NCBI RefSeq assembly: GCF_003343245.1 | Contig: NZ_CP024901.1 | Span: 3,286,001-3,350,000 of the forward strand | Reading direction: 5' to 3' | Origin: Photorhabdus laumondii subsp. laumondii | GTDB lineage: Bacteria > Pseudomonadota > Gammaproteobacteria > Enterobacterales > Enterobacteriaceae | DNA length: 64,000 nucleotides | Part shown: positions 62,694 to 64,000 of the stretch, piece by piece | Position numbering within the stretch: position 1 is the stretch's first letter | Layout of the letters: each line of letters begins with the position of its first letter | The notes under the pieces: model-generated | The model's database searches: none | What the model saw: the letters and a program-made list of their open reading frames with translations, nothing else | What the model was told of the DNA's origin: nothing | Position numbers and translations under genes: made by a program

Positions 62694-63281
62694 ATGAACC
62701 TTTATTTTTACACGTCTAACTCAAAGAAATACACTTATGCCGAATCTATTTTTTCCAGTCATGCTGACATAAACTTGGTTCATAAAAGCTTCGACTTTAA
62801 AGAGTTACAAACTAATGATCCTCAAGAAAACCTACTATTTAAATTAAATCAGGTTCCACACGTCCCTTCTTCCTATGTTTTTATTGAGGACAGCACCTTC
62901 CATATAAATGCTCTTAATGGTTTCCCCTCGCTGTATACTAAATACATTTTATCTTCATTAGGCGTTCAGGGAATTATTAACCTATTAGCAGAAAAAGGTA
63001 ACCGTGAGTGTTATTTCATCAATCACTTGGCGCTCAGAACAGAAAATAATAAGGTAGTCTTTTTTTCAGGCACTACAAGAGGGTTATCTATTTCTCTCTC
63101 TCCTTTAGAGCGCAGTAATGAGACAAGCTGGTCTGATCTTTGGCAAATATTAAAAGTAACAGATGGTGGGCAGTTCTACAGTCAATTAATTGAAGGAGAT
63201 AAGCACCTTTTCAACCAACAGAATAACAATACTGATGCTTTTCAACTACTCAGGGATCACCTTACTGAGATAGAGTTATAA
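62694..63281 (+). CDS. Divergent Ham1/RdgB-family protein
   Basis: This 195-residue protein shows the Ham1 layout. An N-terminal substrate loop YTSNSKKYTYAESIF corresponds to the usual T-x-N-x-x-K. The centre has VFIEDSTFHINALNGFPSLY, matching DDSGL-x-V-x-AL-x-G-x-PG-x-YS. Ham1/RdgB enzymes hydrolyse non-canonical purine triphosphates such as dITP and XTP. The usual second motif FGYDPIF is not recognisable; SWSDLWQILK lies at its place. It is therefore a divergent member, not the housekeeping rdgB. It is isolated among mobile-element debris, with a poor ribosome binding site. Confidence 0.65.
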   Translation: MNLYFYTSNSKKYTYAESIFSSHADINLVHKSFDFKELQTNDPQENLLFKLNQVPHVPSSYVFIEDSTFHINALNGFPSLYTKYILSSLGVQGIINLLAEKGNRECYFINHLALRTENNKVVFFSGTTRGLSISLSPLERSNETSWSDLWQILKVTDGGQFYSQLIEGDKHLFNQQNNNTDAFQLLRDHLTEIEL

Positions 63282-63299
63282 AACTAGTTTATTCACGTT

Positions 63300-63600
63300 A
63301 CATTAGGTGTTTTTTAATTTTATCAATACATGAACGACTATCGTTCACAATAACGATCTTAGATACAAACTCTGGATGAATGTCAAAGAAGTTATCTAAA
63401 CGATTATCGAACTGTTTAGCTCATGAATCCTAAGGAGACAAAGATCTCTAGTGCGGATTTATCTATGCCAGCCTTGCTTTTTACCTGCCACTCGATCTAC
63501 CAAAAGATCACTTAATCTAAATTCTTCATAATTATATGGGATAAATAGCATGATTTGTTGGCGTCATTCTCTGTAATTGGAAAGTTTCTTTAAAGACTTT
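63300..63600 (-). pseudogene. Decayed ORF of unknown identity
   Basis: On the minus strand, frames interrupted by frameshifts and stops can be joined: YNYEEFRLSDLLVDRVAGK, then AGIDKSALEIFVSLGFM, then FFDIHPEFVSKIVIVNDSR ending near 63302. The residue composition looks coding. I do not recognise the parent protein. Confidence 0.4.
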
Positions 63601-63614
63601 ACTCACCTTGAGAA

Positions 63615-63798
63615 AAAGGGATCAATGAAAATATCAATGGGTTAATCAAGCAGTGCTTTCCAAAGGAAACCAATTTTAATGAAGTCCCTGCGCAGGAAAT
63701 AGATTTTTGGGTAAACCGATTAAGTAATCGCCCTTGAAAAACTTGGGGTGGTAAAATATTCAATGAATTATTTAAAGGAATACGAATATGTTTACTTA
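63615..63798 (+). pseudogene. IS30-family transposase remnant (C-terminal part)
   Basis: The reading NENINGLIKQCFPKE, EIDFWVNRLSNRP, a stop, then KTWGGKIFNELF corresponds to the end of IS30 transposases (NENTNGLIRQYFPK ... LNNRPRKTLGFKTPAEVF). The Arg codon after RP is now TGA, and a frameshift lies just upstream. It is clearly inactive. Confidence 0.72.
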
Positions 63799-64000
63799 CA
63801 GAGTAACGATGTTGCGCTTGATTATGCGAATATATCCCACTCTATTACTAAGGTCATTCAAACTTACCCACCTTAATAAAAACCCACTTTTTATTTTAAG
63901 AAAAATAACTTCCTCACCAAAGCGATTATAAATTAATTTATAAATCACATTCAGTAATAATCAGTATAAATAATCCAGTAACTCTCTAACAGAACAATGG
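63799..64000. other. AT-rich end of window
   Basis: No feature is recognised in the last 200 bases. Confidence 0.4.

Overview
The window is about 64 kb of an AT-rich enterobacterial chromosome. Gene content, gene order and a dozen ERIC repeats point to Photorhabdus (family Morganellaceae), an insect pathogen and nematode symbiont. The strongest markers are a hybrid pteridine/NRPS-like locus that matches what I recall of the pepteridine cluster of P. luminescens (29.3-39.8 kb), and an isnA-isnB isocyanide pair (59.8-61.6 kb) of the kind used for rhabduscin.

Layout. 0-1.45 kb: nucleoside salvage (adenosine deaminase, cut by the window edge, and a nucleoside hydrolase) on the minus strand behind a perfect CRP palindrome. 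1.9-11.6 kb: the mdtABC RND efflux operon with its two-component system baeSR. mdtD is missing, and a 141-bp palindromic element supplies the MdtC tail. 11.7-13.8 kb: yegP, trhP (yegQ) and the CRP-controlled sRNA CyaR. 13.8-15.8 kb: a gene desert. 15.8-26.9 kb: metabolic and envelope genes (fbaB, thiD, a CspC/CspE-type cold shock gene, pagP, aroP, a MarA-like regulator, two small membrane proteins, amiD, an alanine/Na+ symporter) separated by many ERIC copies. 26.9-29.3 kb: gene-poor DNA with a possible integrase remnant and two ERICs.

29.3-39.8 kb is the most distinctive region. A divergent LysR regulator faces a seven-gene operon: GTP cyclohydrolase I, a 6-pyruvoyltetrahydropterin synthase homologue, a fused E1 alpha/beta 2-oxoacid decarboxylase, an E2 fused to a carrier protein and an NRPS condensation domain, a TPR protein, a PTR1-like pteridine reductase and an HPPK (FolK) homologue. 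The pterin enzymes should make the ring. The E1/E2 module should decarboxylate a 2-oxoacid and hand the acyl group to the carrier, and the condensation domain should form the amide. There is no adenylation domain.

40.0-59.1 kb is conserved backbone: icd, then rluE-nudJ-mnmA-hflD-purB, phoPQ, roxA, pepT, cobB, lolCDE and mfd, in nearly the E. coli order but without potABCD and nagK. 59.1-64.0 kb is accessory again: isnAB, a toxin-tail-like small ORF, a divergent Ham1-family protein and IS30 transposase debris.

Calls come from reading translations and comparing them with remembered family features. No database search was run.
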